Origin: Paenibacillus beijingensis
GTDB taxonomy: Bacteria > Bacillota > Bacilli > Paenibacillales > Paenibacillaceae
Reading direction: 5' to 3'
Assembly: GCF_000961095.1 (NCBI RefSeq)
Contig: NZ_CP011058.1
Location: forward strand, 4,677,501-4,741,500
DNA length: 64,000 nucleotides
Shown: in pieces, positions 52,178-61,306 of the stretch
Layout: each line of letters opens with the position of its first letter
How positions within the stretch are numbered: position 1 is the stretch's first letter
Translations under genes and position numbers: made by a program
The notes under the pieces: generated by a model
What the model saw: only the letters and a program-made list of their open reading frames with translations
Database searches by the model: none
Told to the model about the DNA's origin: nothing

Positions 52178-53161
52178 TTACAGGTTGACGGCTTTCATGC
52201 CGGCTTCGTGATAACGGCTTCCCGCCGCGGCGCCTTGCGGAGCCGCTTCTTCGATGCGGGCGAGGTCCGCTTCCGACAGCGAGATGCCGAGCGCGCCCAC
52301 GTTTTCTTCCAAATAGATTCTGCGTTTCGTGCCCGGAATGGAGACGATGTCGTCGCCCTGCGCAAGCAGCCACGCCAATGCAAGCTGAGAAGGGGTGCAG
52401 TCTTTTTCGGCGGCAATTTCTTCGATGCGGATGACAAGATCGAGGTTTTTCTGAAAGTTGTCCCCTTGAAAGCGAGGGGAGAAGCGGCGGAAATCGTCTT
52501 CGGCCAAATCATCGATCGTCCGGAATTGACCGGTGAGGAATCCGCGTCCGAGCGGGCTGTATGGGACGAATCCGATGCCAAGCTCCCGGCAGACCGGCAA
52601 AATCTCATCTTCCACATCGCGGCTCCACAGCGAATATTCCGTTTGCAGCGCCGTGATCGGATGGACCGCGTGTGCGCGCCGGATTGTTGCGGGAGCGGCT
52701 TCGGACAGCCCGAGGTAGCGGACTTTGCCTTCGCTCACAAGCTCGGCCATCGCGCCGACCGTTTCTTCAATCGGCACGTTCGGATCGACCCGGTGCTGGT
52801 AATAAAGGTCGATATAGTCGACGCCGAGGCGCTTCAGACTCGCTTCGCAGGCGCTTCTGACATATTCGGGACGGCCGTTGACGCCGAGGAAAGCGCCGTC
52901 CGCGCTGCGCATGTTGCCGAATTTGGTCGCCAGCACGACTTCGCCGCGCCGGTCTTTTATCGCTTGTCCGACCAGCTCTTCGTTTGAGCCGATGCCATAC
53001 ATATCTGCCGTATCGAGGAAATTAACGCCCAGATCCAGCGCCCTGTGAATCGTCAGCACCGATTCCTCTTCATCCCGGCCGCTGTAAAAGTCCGACATTC
53101 CCATACATCCGAGTCCCAGAGCCGATACTTCCAGCTCTCCGCCGAGCAATCTCTTCTCCAT
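52178..53161 (-). CDS. Aldo/keto reductase (AKR11/13-like)
   Basis: 327-residue aldo/keto reductase with GLGCMGMSDFY, LDTADMYG (Asp, Tyr), VLATKFG (Lys) and LYYQHRVD (His), and the C-terminal NADP-binding block SIPGTKRRIYLEENVGA. This is the oxidoreductase group often annotated as AKR11 or AKR13. The start at 53161 (MEKRLLGG) has GAGAGGAGCG upstream; longer readings lack homologous sequence. The substrate is unknown. Confidence 0.9.
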   Translation of the reverse strand: MEKRLLGGELEVSALGLGCMGMSDFYSGRDEEESVLTIHRALDLGVNFLDTADMYGIGSNEELVGQAIKDRRGEVVLATKFGNMRSADGAFLGVNGRPEYVRSACEASLKRLGVDYIDLYYQHRVDPNVPIEETVGAMAELVSEGKVRYLGLSEAAPATIRRAHAVHPITALQTEYSLWSRDVEDEILPVCRELGIGFVPYSPLGRGFLTGQFRTIDDLAEDDFRRFSPRFQGDNFQKNLDLVIRIEEIAAEKDCTPSQLALAWLLAQGDDIVSIPGTKRRIYLEENVGALGISLSEADLARIEEAAPQGAAAGSRYHEAGMKAVNL

Positions 53162-53202
53162 CGTAATCGCTCCTCTCATTTTGGACGCTTGTCCGCGTCC
53201 GG

Positions 53203-54198
53203 TTACGTCGAGACAACCATATTTTGGGATGAGTCCCATCTCCATTGTATTAAATGCCCATGCAGATGTACACCTCCGTACCATTCATCGATTCCGTTCA
53301 CTTGCATCCAGTCTTTTTCCCCGCTCAAAACGACTCTGCCCAGCTCCGTTAAACGAACGGCACAGTTGCCGAATGACGGCGAGTGATTTTTATAATTTGG
53401 AAAAGAGGTTAGACCTTCGATATGGAGCAGGGGATGCGGACTTTGAGACATTTTCGCAAGACAGTGCCAATACTGCAGATCACCCATGCCAAGAACGTGA
53501 AGCCGATCCCCGGCTTGAGCGAACAGATTAAACGTCGTAAGCGGAGCGCGCTGCAGGATCTCCAGCGTCGTCTGCTCGACAATGCCGAGTCCGTTGTAAA
53601 CGGAGGGGAGACGCGACAAATGGAGCTGAAAAGCGTCATGCACAAAGGGGAGGGCGGAGGTATCGGCTGCAAGGAGCCGCACAAGTTCGCCTGGTTCGGG
53701 CGAAGCGTACGCTTCCCACACTTGAGCGCCCAAATCGAGTTGCTCCTGCTGCACAGGGTGCCAAGCGCCGAGCAGTTGCTCCAGCTGTTTCACGGACAGC
53801 TGTCCCAAGCCGCGAAACGAATCGATGCCCGGAAACGAGTCGATGTTTAGCAGGCTCAGCTTCGTATGGCCAAGAGATTGTCCGGAAAACCAATGGAGCA
53901 AATAACAAAGCATCGTCTGGTCGAACAGATCGTATTCGAACCACAATACGATTTCCTTGTAGCGGCTGAAATCGGCCAGCGCCTTCTCCTGCGCTTCGCA
54001 GCCGGCAATGTATTCCCGGGCCGGAATTCCCATCGTCCGTTCCAAATATTGCGCCCGCACGGAACGGTGGGACTGCTGCGCGGGATCGTCAAATACCGGA
54101 CCTTCAGAGTAGAGTTCTCTCCAGACGAGAATATCGCCCTGCACGACGGTTTGCCGCAGCTTGTCCGCGACGGAATCTCCGTTTACGATATGGAGCAT
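53203..54198 (-). CDS. DUF1835 domain-containing protein
   Basis: 331 residues; the N-terminal half is DUF1835 (MLHIVNGDSVADKLRQ, then ILVWRELYSEGPV), followed by a DUF3658-like C-terminal region with LHLSRLPSVYNGLG. The family is widespread in Bacilli and has no known function; the N-terminal fold may be Rossmann-like, judging by the early Gly-Asp pattern. The start has AAGGAGG at ideal spacing. It is separated from the adjacent aldo/keto reductase gene on the same strand by 41 bases, so shared transcription is possible. Confidence 0.85.
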   Translation of the reverse strand: MLHIVNGDSVADKLRQTVVQGDILVWRELYSEGPVFDDPAQQSHRSVRAQYLERTMGIPAREYIAGCEAQEKALADFSRYKEIVLWFEYDLFDQTMLCYLLHWFSGQSLGHTKLSLLNIDSFPGIDSFRGLGQLSVKQLEQLLGAWHPVQQEQLDLGAQVWEAYASPEPGELVRLLAADTSALPFVHDAFQLHLSRLPSVYNGLGIVEQTTLEILQRAPLTTFNLFAQAGDRLHVLGMGDLQYWHCLAKMSQSPHPLLHIEGLTSFPNYKNHSPSFGNCAVRLTELGRVVLSGEKDWMQVNGIDEWYGGVHLHGHLIQWRWDSSQNMVVST

Positions 54199-54289
54199 GC
54201 TTCGACCTCCTTAATTGAAATGCTTCATAGTTCAATTAAAGCACACCGGCAAACTTTTTCAGAGTCCACGTTTAAAATTCTTTCATGAT

Positions 54290-54573
54290 ACCAAATTTTA
54301 CAAAGACATTGCACGTATTTCGGGGGTATCGAAATCGACGGTTTCGCGCGTTACTTCCAATGATAACGGCGTCATTCACCTCGTCAACGACGATGAGCGC
54401 GGCGGGCAGCTGGCGGCCGAATTTATGCTGACGCTTGGCCTATCCAACATGGCGTTCATCGCAGGGCCTCAGGAACATCGAAGCCACTTTTTAAGGTTAA
54501 AAGGATTCCGGGAGAAATTGCATGGGCACGGCTATGAAATGGACGAGTCCCACATTTGCTGCTGGACACTTGA
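54290..54573 (+). pseudogene. Remnant of a LacI-family regulator
   Basis: A LacI helix-turn-helix (KDIARISGVSKSTVSRV) without a usable start codon runs directly into a late part of the effector domain (DERGGQLAAEFMLTLG, then LKGFREKLHGHGYEMDES). About 100 or more residues are missing between the two, and the C-terminus is lost. It sits directly before a sugar-binding-protein remnant, as expected for a sugar uptake locus. Confidence 0.65.
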
Positions 54574-54974
54574 AGCAATCCGGGGCATCCGCCGATACGT
54601 TTCCTGTGCTATGGGACTCGGTAACGTTCAAAGGAAAAGTGTGGGATGATTTTCAGGAATAGGATTAAATGGAAAAAAATTCATAATCTCGCCGTCAACG
54701 GGAAAACGCTGTTTTATTTCGGCGGGGTGTGGAACGTGAACAACTGGGCTCAAGACACTTTCCATGACCAGCTCGGCAAAGTTCATGCGAAATGGGTGAA
54801 TGAGCATTTTGGCATGATGCTTTACCCTGCGCGCAAAAAGGCGGCAAACCGCTTACGCTTTCCCACCCGTTCGATTATACCGTTTCTGCGCAAACGAAAC
54901 ACCCGGAGCTTGTGACGCGACTGCATGAAAGATCTCGAGGCGCAATTAAAGAACGAATCTCGGCGATCAACTGA
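54574..54974 (+). pseudogene. Remnant of a sugar ABC transporter solute-binding protein
   Basis: Three segments in different frames read DTFPVLWDSVTFKGKVWDDF, then NGKTLFYFGGVWNVNNWAQ with WVNEHFGMMLYPARK, then GKPLTLSHPFDYTVSAQTK and a stop at 54972-54974. This resembles the C-terminal half of family 1 extracellular sugar-binding proteins. Two frameshifts and in-frame stops show decay. Confidence 0.55.
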
Positions 54975-55071
54975 AAAATCTCATAATGAGCTAAGCGGGC
55001 CTCATTTGATTGCTGTGTCCAATCGTTGGATTCGGTGACGCATAAAACAAGTGCCGAAATGCGAAATACGT

Positions 55072-56055
55072 TCAAATCCGCTTCCCGGTGTTTCCCGCCA
55101 GCATCTGCAGCAGACGCTCATCGACCTCTACAGCTTCGCGGGGAACGCGTTCCAGCTTGAAATCCGCCGCCAGCTCGGCGGACTTGACCGGCTCGGGCCG
55201 ATCGAGCAGGCCGCTTAAGTAGGCCAGGCAGCCGATTACCGTCTCCGGCGGCGTGCCGCTCTCCCGGATGGCGTGAAGCGATACCGCACCGTGGCGCTTT
55301 GCCAGACGCTTGCCGTCACTGCCGTTAAGCAGAGGCACGTGGGCGAAGCGCGGAGGGGTGAGACCGAGTCCGTCATACAGATAAAGCTGGCGGGGAGTCG
55401 AATCGAGCAAATCGACGCCCCGAAGCACGTCCGTCACCATCATTGCGGCATCATCGACGACGACGGCCAGCTGGTAGCTGATGATGCCGTCAGCACGGCG
55501 CACGATGAAATCGCCGCCGGCACCGGCGGGAGCGGTCTGGTCGCCGGCGGCCTCGTCCCGGAAATGAACCGGCTCATCCGGCACTCGGAAGCGGAGCGAC
55601 GGCGTCTTGACGCGCGCGCGTTCCAGTCGCTCCTGAGGCGACAGGCAGCGGCAGGTGCCGGGGTACTGCGGTCCCTCGGACGCCAGCCCGTGCGGCGCGC
55701 TGGCGACGGCAAGCAGCTCCGCGCGACTGCAGTAGCACGGATACAGCTTGCCTTCGCGTTCAAGCTTGCGCAGTGCCGATTCGTACAGCTCAAGCCGCTC
55801 GCTCTGCGTATAGGGTCCGAACGGACCTCCCGTATCCGGCCCTTCGTCCCAGTTCAGACCGAGCCAGCGCATATCTGATACAATTTGTTCCGCGAAACGG
55901 GGCTTGGATCGCGGTCGGTCGATGTCTTCCATTCGCAGGATGAATTCCCCGCCGCGGCTGCGGATTAGCAGCCAGGCCAGCAGCGCGGTCCTTGCGTTGC
56001 CGATATGCATAAGCCCCGAAGGCGTCGGGGCAAAGCGGCCGCGAATCAATCGCAT
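55072..56055 (-). CDS. gluQ: Glutamyl-Q tRNA(Asp) synthetase GluQRS
   Basis: 327-residue GluRS paralogue lacking the anticodon-binding domain. It attaches glutamate to queuosine at position 34 of tRNA-Asp. The HIGH-like motif is FAPTPSGLMHIGNA, the zinc site uses CYCS and YPGTCRC, and KRLAKRHGA replaces KMSKS. The length suits GluQRS (about 300) and excludes GltX. The start has AAAAGGAGAGG. A roughly 80-residue region after the zinc site includes a Gly/Ala-rich insert (AAGDQTAPAGAGGDF). Confidence 0.94.
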   Translation of the reverse strand: MRLIRGRFAPTPSGLMHIGNARTALLAWLLIRSRGGEFILRMEDIDRPRSKPRFAEQIVSDMRWLGLNWDEGPDTGGPFGPYTQSERLELYESALRKLEREGKLYPCYCSRAELLAVASAPHGLASEGPQYPGTCRCLSPQERLERARVKTPSLRFRVPDEPVHFRDEAAGDQTAPAGAGGDFIVRRADGIISYQLAVVVDDAAMMVTDVLRGVDLLDSTPRQLYLYDGLGLTPPRFAHVPLLNGSDGKRLAKRHGAVSLHAIRESGTPPETVIGCLAYLSGLLDRPEPVKSAELAADFKLERVPREAVEVDERLLQMLAGNTGKRI

Positions 56056-56355
56056 CCTCTCCTTTTATGTATCCATGTTCCCATGGTATGATAACGGTCT
56101 AAAGAGACCGAATAATAGAGCCGAAACTTTGCGTATGGCTGCGGAAATATTTTTCCCGGAAAACAGGGAAGATGAGCATGAACCTGCAAAAGCGACACGA
56201 TAATGATAGCATGCCTTTTTTGGACGGCGCAATTTGATCGGATAAGGTGCTTCATCGTAAGCTGCACCTGAGCAGCATATGAGCTGTGCCGGAACAAATA
56301 GAGAAGTATGAATAGCAATGACGCTGTGATCGGTAACGGGAGGAACGAAACGGGT
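56056..56355. other. Divergent intergenic region between gluQRS and corA
   Basis: About 300 bases between divergent genes. I looked for an M-box (magnesium) leader and did not find its conserved elements. No small gene is convincing. A GGGAGGAAC ribosome binding site for corA is at the right edge. Confidence 0.5.
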
Positions 56356-57306
56356 ATGATTCGAGTGATGGCGATGACGAAACAGCAGGAGCTGCTCAAA
56401 GATTTGAAGCTGGCGGATCTGGAGACGTTGGATAAGGAATGGTATTGGGTTGATTTCGACAACCCGGACGAATACGAAATTCAGCTGCTGGACAGCTATT
56501 TTCACTTTCATCCGCTGGCGATCGAGGACTGTCTTCATCTGCTGCAGCGGCCCAAAGTGGACCATTACGGGGATATCCATTTTTTCGTGCTTCATTCCAT
56601 TGATCCCGGAACGCTCCATGTGAACGAAGTGAATGTGTTTCTCGGACCGGACTTTGCTGTGACGTTTCATTTTCATCCATCCTTTGAGATCGATGATGCA
56701 TGGAAGCATTGTCCTTTTCCTGCCGAACATGCCGCCAGAGGGCATTTGTTTGCCGTTTATTTCGTCATGGACAAGCTTGTGGACCAATATTTTCCTGCCG
56801 TTTATGAGCTTGAGGATACGCTGCTCGATATGGAAATCGGGAGCGGCCATTTGGCGAGCCAGACGGATATGAACGATATTTTCAACATCCGGTCGCGTCT
56901 CCTCCGTCTTCGCAAAACCGTTGTGCCGATGCGCGATTTGCTGTACCGGATCATAAGCATGGGAGAGATTCCCGGCATGAAGGAACTGGCGGCTTTTTTC
57001 CATGACGTGTACGACCATCTGCTCAAGCAATCCGAAACGATCGAAGCGAGCCGCGAGATGACCGCCGATCTGCGCGACAGCTTCATGTCTTATAACTCCA
57101 ACCGGATGAACCTGATCATGAAGACATTGACGGTCATCACGACAATCTTTATGCCGCTTACTTTTATTGCCGGTATTTACGGGATGAACTTTGTCAACAT
57201 GCCGGAGCTGCAATGGCAGTGGGGTTATTTCGCAGTGCTCGGCGTTATGCTGCTGGTCGGGTTTTCCATGTATGCGTGGTTCCGCCGCAAGGGATGGTTT
57301 GAATGA
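56356..57306 (+). CDS. corA: CorA family magnesium/cobalt transporter
   Basis: 316 residues: a large cytoplasmic N-terminal domain, then two C-terminal membrane helices with the selectivity motif YGMNF between them and the family's MPEL just after. CorA forms pentameric channels for Mg2+ (and Co2+). ATG 56356 follows GGGAGGAAC; an in-frame start at 56308 would add 16 residues that include this site. It overlaps the untranslated start region of hrpB, whose first in-frame codon lies within the last four bases of corA. Confidence 0.93.
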   Translation: MIRVMAMTKQQELLKDLKLADLETLDKEWYWVDFDNPDEYEIQLLDSYFHFHPLAIEDCLHLLQRPKVDHYGDIHFFVLHSIDPGTLHVNEVNVFLGPDFAVTFHFHPSFEIDDAWKHCPFPAEHAARGHLFAVYFVMDKLVDQYFPAVYELEDTLLDMEIGSGHLASQTDMNDIFNIRSRLLRLRKTVVPMRDLLYRIISMGEIPGMKELAAFFHDVYDHLLKQSETIEASREMTADLRDSFMSYNSNRMNLIMKTLTVITTIFMPLTFIAGIYGMNFVNMPELQWQWGYFAVLGVMLLVGFSMYAWFRRKGWFE

Positions 57307-57347
57307 TTTCGATCAGGGGTCAATATGAAAAAAAAGGAGGCGGCGCA

Positions 57348-60089
57348 ATGAAATCACTGCCGATTGACGGCGTGCTGCCGCAGCTGCTGAATGCGCTCCG
57401 GGAGCGGCGCAATGCGGTGCTGGTGGCGCAGCCCGGCGCAGGCAAAACGACGCGGGTTCCGCTCGCGCTCCTTAAGGAAACGTGGCTTGCCGGACAGCGC
57501 ATTATTATGCTGGAGCCGCGCCGGCTTGCGGCGCGCTCGGCCGCACGCTACATGGCCGCCGAGCTCGGCGAGCAGCCGGGAGGAACGGTCGGCTACCGGG
57601 TGAGAATGGATACGAAGGTCGGGCCGTCGACCCGCATCGAGGTCGTAACCGAAGGCGTGCTTACTCGGATGCTGCAGGAGGATCCCGCCCTTGAGGGCGT
57701 CGGAGCGGTGCTGTTCGACGAATACCATGAGCGCCATCTGCACAGCGACCTTGGGCTGGCGTTATGTTTGCAGACGCAATCGCTGCTGCGGGATGATCTG
57801 CGGCTGCTCATTATGTCGGCGACGATTGAAGCGGAGCCGGTTGCGGAGCTGCTCGGAGATGCCCCGGTTATTGAAAGCACTGGGCGGCAGTATCCGGTGG
57901 AAACGAGGTATAGGCCTCTCGGTCCGGGCAAAAGGCTGGAGGAGGGAGCTGCTGCAGCAGCTCTTGAAGCGGTGCGTGAAGGGGACGTGCTCGTGTTTCT
58001 GCCCGGAATGGCGGAGATGCGCCGTACCGATACCGAGCTGCGCCGGCTCGGTCTGCCGGATGGTGTGAAGGTAGCCTTTCTGCACGGCAGTCTGCCGCTG
58101 CAGGCGCAGGACGAAGCGATCGCCCCTTGCGGACCGGGAGAACGAAAAATCGTGCTGTCCACCTCGATCGCGGAATCGAGCTTGACGGTGGAAGGCATTA
58201 CTGCGGTTGTGGACAGCGGGCGGATGCGCGTGCCCCGATTCTCGCCGCGCACCGGCATGACGAGGCTGGAGACGGTCGCCGTCTCGCGCGCATCGGCCGA
58301 TCAGCGGCGGGGGCGCGCGGGAAGGCTCGGCCCGGGAATTTGCTTTCGGCTCTGGTCGCAGCAGCAGCAGCTGCAGCTGCCCGCATCCGGAACGCCTGAG
58401 CTGCTGGAGGCCGATCTTGCGCCGCTCACGCTGGAATTGGCGGTCTGGGGCGTGCACGATCCGCTCGAGCTGGCGTGGCTTGATCCGCCGCCGCAGGGCG
58501 CTTATGCGCAGGCGCGGGAGCTGCTGCGCTCGCTCGGCGCGCTGGACGAGAGCGGCCGCGTGACGCCGCACGGCCGCCGCATGGCCGCGCTTGGCGGGCA
58601 TCCCCGCCTCGCGCACATGGCGCTCGCATCCGCGCCGCTCGGCTGGGGCGATGCCGCATGCGAGCTGGCCGCGCTGCTTGGCGAGCGCGATCTGCTGCGC
58701 GGCGAGCGCAGCGCGGACATCCGCCTGCGCCTGGAAGCGCTGCGCGCATGGACTCGCGGCGGCGCGGCCTCCGGCCGCACGAGCGAACCGGGCTTCGCCG
58801 CGGCCGCTGCGAAGACGGCGGCGGAGGCGCGGCAGTGGCGCAGGGCGCTCGCGCAGCAGCTCGGCGCCTCAGGCTCCGCTGCCGTCGGTGGCCCGGCCAC
58901 CGACGCTTCCCCTGCATCCCCTGCATCTGATGCACCCGACGCATCCATCGCACCCGACGTCTCCGCGGGATTCGCTGCACCTGTCGCACACGCCGCATCG
59001 GCCGCATCTGTTGCTCCCGCCGCATCGCGTGCTTCTGCGTCACCAGGTGCATCCGCGGCATCCGCGGCAGATGCCGCCGCCGGCGCTGACGGCAGCGGCG
59101 CATCAATGGCCCGCGCTGCGTCCGCCGAGCCGCCTTGGGGCTTGCTGCTTGCGCTTGCCTATCCCGACCGTATCGCCCAGCGCAGGCCGGACGGACGCTT
59201 TTTGCTCGCGAACGGACGGGGGGCCGCGCTTGCGCACCTGCAGCCGCTCTCGCAGGCAGCATATCTCGCCGCTGCCGAGCTGGACGATTCCGGCACGGAA
59301 AGCCGGATCGACCTGGCCGCGCCGGTATCAATTGAAGAGCTGGAAGAAGCGATGGAGACAAGGTTTCAAACCGAAGAGACGGTTGAATGGGATCGTGAAG
59401 CCGGAGCGGTTCGAGGACGGAGGCGGGTGAAGCTGGGAGCGCTTGTTATACGCGAAGTGCCGCTGCATCGTATGAATCCGGACGAGGTCGCAGACGCACT
59501 TTTGGACGGAATACGCCAGGAAGGGATTGGGCTGCTGCCTTGGAGCCGGGGGGCAAGACAGCTTCAGGAGCGGATCATCGCCATGCACAGCGTGAACGGT
59601 ACCTATCCGGATGTGTCGGATGAAGCTCTTTCTGCAAATGTGGGGCAATGGCTGGCGCCTTTCGTTCACGGGATGAAAAGCCGGGAAGATCTGCGCCGGC
59701 TGCCGCTGACGGATGCGCTTGAGTCGATGCTTGACTGGCCGCAGCGGAGGGAGCTTGACGAGCAGATGCCGACTCATATTACCGTGCCGAGCGGTTCGCG
59801 CGTGCCCGTAGATTACAGCGATCCGGCCGCGCCGGCGGTTGCGGTGCGGCTGCAGGAAATGTTCGGCATGAGGCAAACACCCCGGCTCGGCGGCGGACGC
59901 CTGCCGCTAACGCTTCACTTGCTGTCCCCGGCCCGCCGCCCGGTTCAAGTGACGCGGGATCTGGAAAGCTTCTGGAGCAGCGTCTATTTCGAAGTGAAAA
60001 AAGATTTAAAAGGTCGGTATCCGAAGCACTATTGGCCGGACGACCCGCTGTCAGCCATTCCGACCAGCCGCGCCAAGCCGAGGACATAA
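57348..60089 (+). CDS. hrpB: ATP-dependent helicase HrpB
   Basis: 913-residue DExH helicase. Motif I is AQPGAGKTTRVP, motif II DEYH in LFDEYHERHLHSDL, then SAT and the motif VI region QRRGRAGRLGPG; a C-terminal HrpB domain follows (the end block with FWSSVYFEVKKDLKGRYPKH is highly typical). An Ala/Ser/Pro/Asp-rich low-complexity insert of about 90 residues (roughly 506-595) makes it longer than most HrpB proteins. The ATG at 57348 has AAAAGGAGG. HrpB function in vivo is poorly defined. Confidence 0.93.
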   Translation: MKSLPIDGVLPQLLNALRERRNAVLVAQPGAGKTTRVPLALLKETWLAGQRIIMLEPRRLAARSAARYMAAELGEQPGGTVGYRVRMDTKVGPSTRIEVVTEGVLTRMLQEDPALEGVGAVLFDEYHERHLHSDLGLALCLQTQSLLRDDLRLLIMSATIEAEPVAELLGDAPVIESTGRQYPVETRYRPLGPGKRLEEGAAAAALEAVREGDVLVFLPGMAEMRRTDTELRRLGLPDGVKVAFLHGSLPLQAQDEAIAPCGPGERKIVLSTSIAESSLTVEGITAVVDSGRMRVPRFSPRTGMTRLETVAVSRASADQRRGRAGRLGPGICFRLWSQQQQLQLPASGTPELLEADLAPLTLELAVWGVHDPLELAWLDPPPQGAYAQARELLRSLGALDESGRVTPHGRRMAALGGHPRLAHMALASAPLGWGDAACELAALLGERDLLRGERSADIRLRLEALRAWTRGGAASGRTSEPGFAAAAAKTAAEARQWRRALAQQLGASGSAAVGGPATDASPASPASDAPDASIAPDVSAGFAAPVAHAASAASVAPAASRASASPGASAASAADAAAGADGSGASMARAASAEPPWGLLLALAYPDRIAQRRPDGRFLLANGRGAALAHLQPLSQAAYLAAAELDDSGTESRIDLAAPVSIEELEEAMETRFQTEETVEWDREAGAVRGRRRVKLGALVIREVPLHRMNPDEVADALLDGIRQEGIGLLPWSRGARQLQERIIAMHSVNGTYPDVSDEALSANVGQWLAPFVHGMKSREDLRRLPLTDALESMLDWPQRRELDEQMPTHITVPSGSRVPVDYSDPAAPAVAVRLQEMFGMRQTPRLGGGRLPLTLHLLSPARRPVQVTRDLESFWSSVYFEVKKDLKGRYPKHYWPDDPLSAIPTSRAKPRT

Positions 60090-60142
60090 GCCGCATTGAA
60101 TAGGATCGGATTTTTTCATAAATGTCGGAAGGAGGTGACCGG

Positions 60143-60418
60143 ATGGCTGTTGCGCTGTTTACACTATATATTGCCATTATTAATATTGCCGCTTTTGCCA
60201 TGTTCGGGAGCGACAAAGCGGCCGCACGCAAAAACCGCCGCCGCATCCCCGAGAAACGTCTGTTTCTCGTCAGTGCGGCCGGCGGTTCCATGGGTGCGTT
60301 AATCGGCATGCGGATTTGGCGCCACAAAACGAAGCATGCTTCGTTCACGATCGGCATTCCGCTGCTGCTCCTGCTCAACTTGGCGCTTGGAGCGCTGTTC
60401 GTACGAAGCTTGTTATAG
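60143..60418 (+). CDS. DUF1294 family membrane protein
   Basis: 91 residues with two or three membrane segments and the DUF1294 signature FGSDKAAARKNRRRIPEK, then GGSMGALIGMRIWRHKTKH. The ATG at 60143 follows GAAGGAGGTGACC; an in-frame ATG at 60122 reads through this site. Function unknown. It converges on a TIM-barrel isomerase gene that ends eight bases away. Confidence 0.88.
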   Translation: MAVALFTLYIAIINIAAFAMFGSDKAAARKNRRRIPEKRLFLVSAAGGSMGALIGMRIWRHKTKHASFTIGIPLLLLLNLALGALFVRSLL

Positions 60419-60426
60419 CCGGTGCG

Positions 60427-61281
60427 TTATTTGCGGCTTTCGGTCGTTTGCCCGCCCGCAAGCTCGCGCACCTTAAGCAGGGCGCGGCGCGAACCGAGCT
60501 GCTGGTCTTCGTCGCCTTCATATTCAACGGTAAGCCAGTCTTCGTAGCCGGAGAGCTGCAGCTGATCGAACACGTACCCGATATCAACCGAGCCTTCGCC
60601 GGGTACTTTGCCGGCAAACCGCTCCCCGTTAAGCGCCTTGAACGCCAAGCCTTCATAATTTTCCGGCACTTTCACGAAATCTTTCACATGCACATGCGAC
60701 AGATAAGGGAGCAGCTTGACGATCGCTTCCGACGGATTGTCATCGACAAGCAGGAAGTTGCCCATATCGAACGTGCTGCGCAGGGCGGGGGAGTCCACCT
60801 GCTGAATGATTTCCAGCACCTGGTGCGCCTTGCCTGCAAACACGCCGTGATTTTCCAGGCAAAGCGCAATTCCTTTCGCTTCCGCGTAAGCTGCCGCTTC
60901 CTTCAATCCTTCCGCAATCCATAATTTGGCGTCGTCGTACGAGACGCCTTCTTTACGGTCTCCGGCAAAGACGCGGACGACACTCGCGCCGAGCGCGGCG
61001 GCACGATCGACGGCGGTGCGGATGTCGTCCACCTGCTGCCGGCGTTTGACTTCATCAGGCTCTGCAAAGTTATTCCCCGCTCCGAAGCAGGCCAGCTTCA
61101 GTCCGTTGCGTTCCAAAGCTTCCTTGACTCGGTCCAGTTCATCATCATTTTTCCAAAACATATTAAGCAGCTCGACGCCTTCAGCTCCGGCTTCGGCGGC
61201 AAAAGCGATGAAATCCTCATTGTTCCATGTTCCATCATACAAATATTTGTGGCAACTCCATATGCTCAGTGCCGGTTTCAT
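60427..61281 (-). CDS. Sugar phosphate isomerase/epimerase family protein (xylose-isomerase-like TIM barrel), third gene of operon
   Basis: 284-residue AP-endonuclease-2/xylose-isomerase-like TIM barrel. Likely metal-binding acidic and His residues lie in EGVELLNMFW, LCLENHG, STFDMGNFL, HVHVKDF and LTVEYEGDEDQQLGSRRAL. The family includes sugar epimerases, IolE/IolH-type enzymes and C-glycoside deglycosylases, so the reaction cannot be named. An AAAGGAGG site precedes the start. It is the last gene of a three-gene unit behind an oxidoreductase and another TIM barrel. Confidence 0.88.
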   Translation of the reverse strand: MKPALSIWSCHKYLYDGTWNNEDFIAFAAEAGAEGVELLNMFWKNDDELDRVKEALERNGLKLACFGAGNNFAEPDEVKRRQQVDDIRTAVDRAAALGASVVRVFAGDRKEGVSYDDAKLWIAEGLKEAAAYAEAKGIALCLENHGVFAGKAHQVLEIIQQVDSPALRSTFDMGNFLLVDDNPSEAIVKLLPYLSHVHVKDFVKVPENYEGLAFKALNGERFAGKVPGEGSVDIGYVFDQLQLSGYEDWLTVEYEGDEDQQLGSRRALLKVRELAGGQTTESRK

Positions 61282-61306
61282 GTTACGTTTCCTCCTTTGA
61301 TTACCG

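Noticed and set aside
56056..56355. Magnesium riboswitch (M-box) upstream of corA
   Set aside because: The conserved M-box elements could not be found; only an ordinary ribosome binding site is visible.
56065..57213. 382-codon minus-strand open frame opposite corA
   Set aside because: Antisense shadow of corA with no ribosome binding site or motifs.
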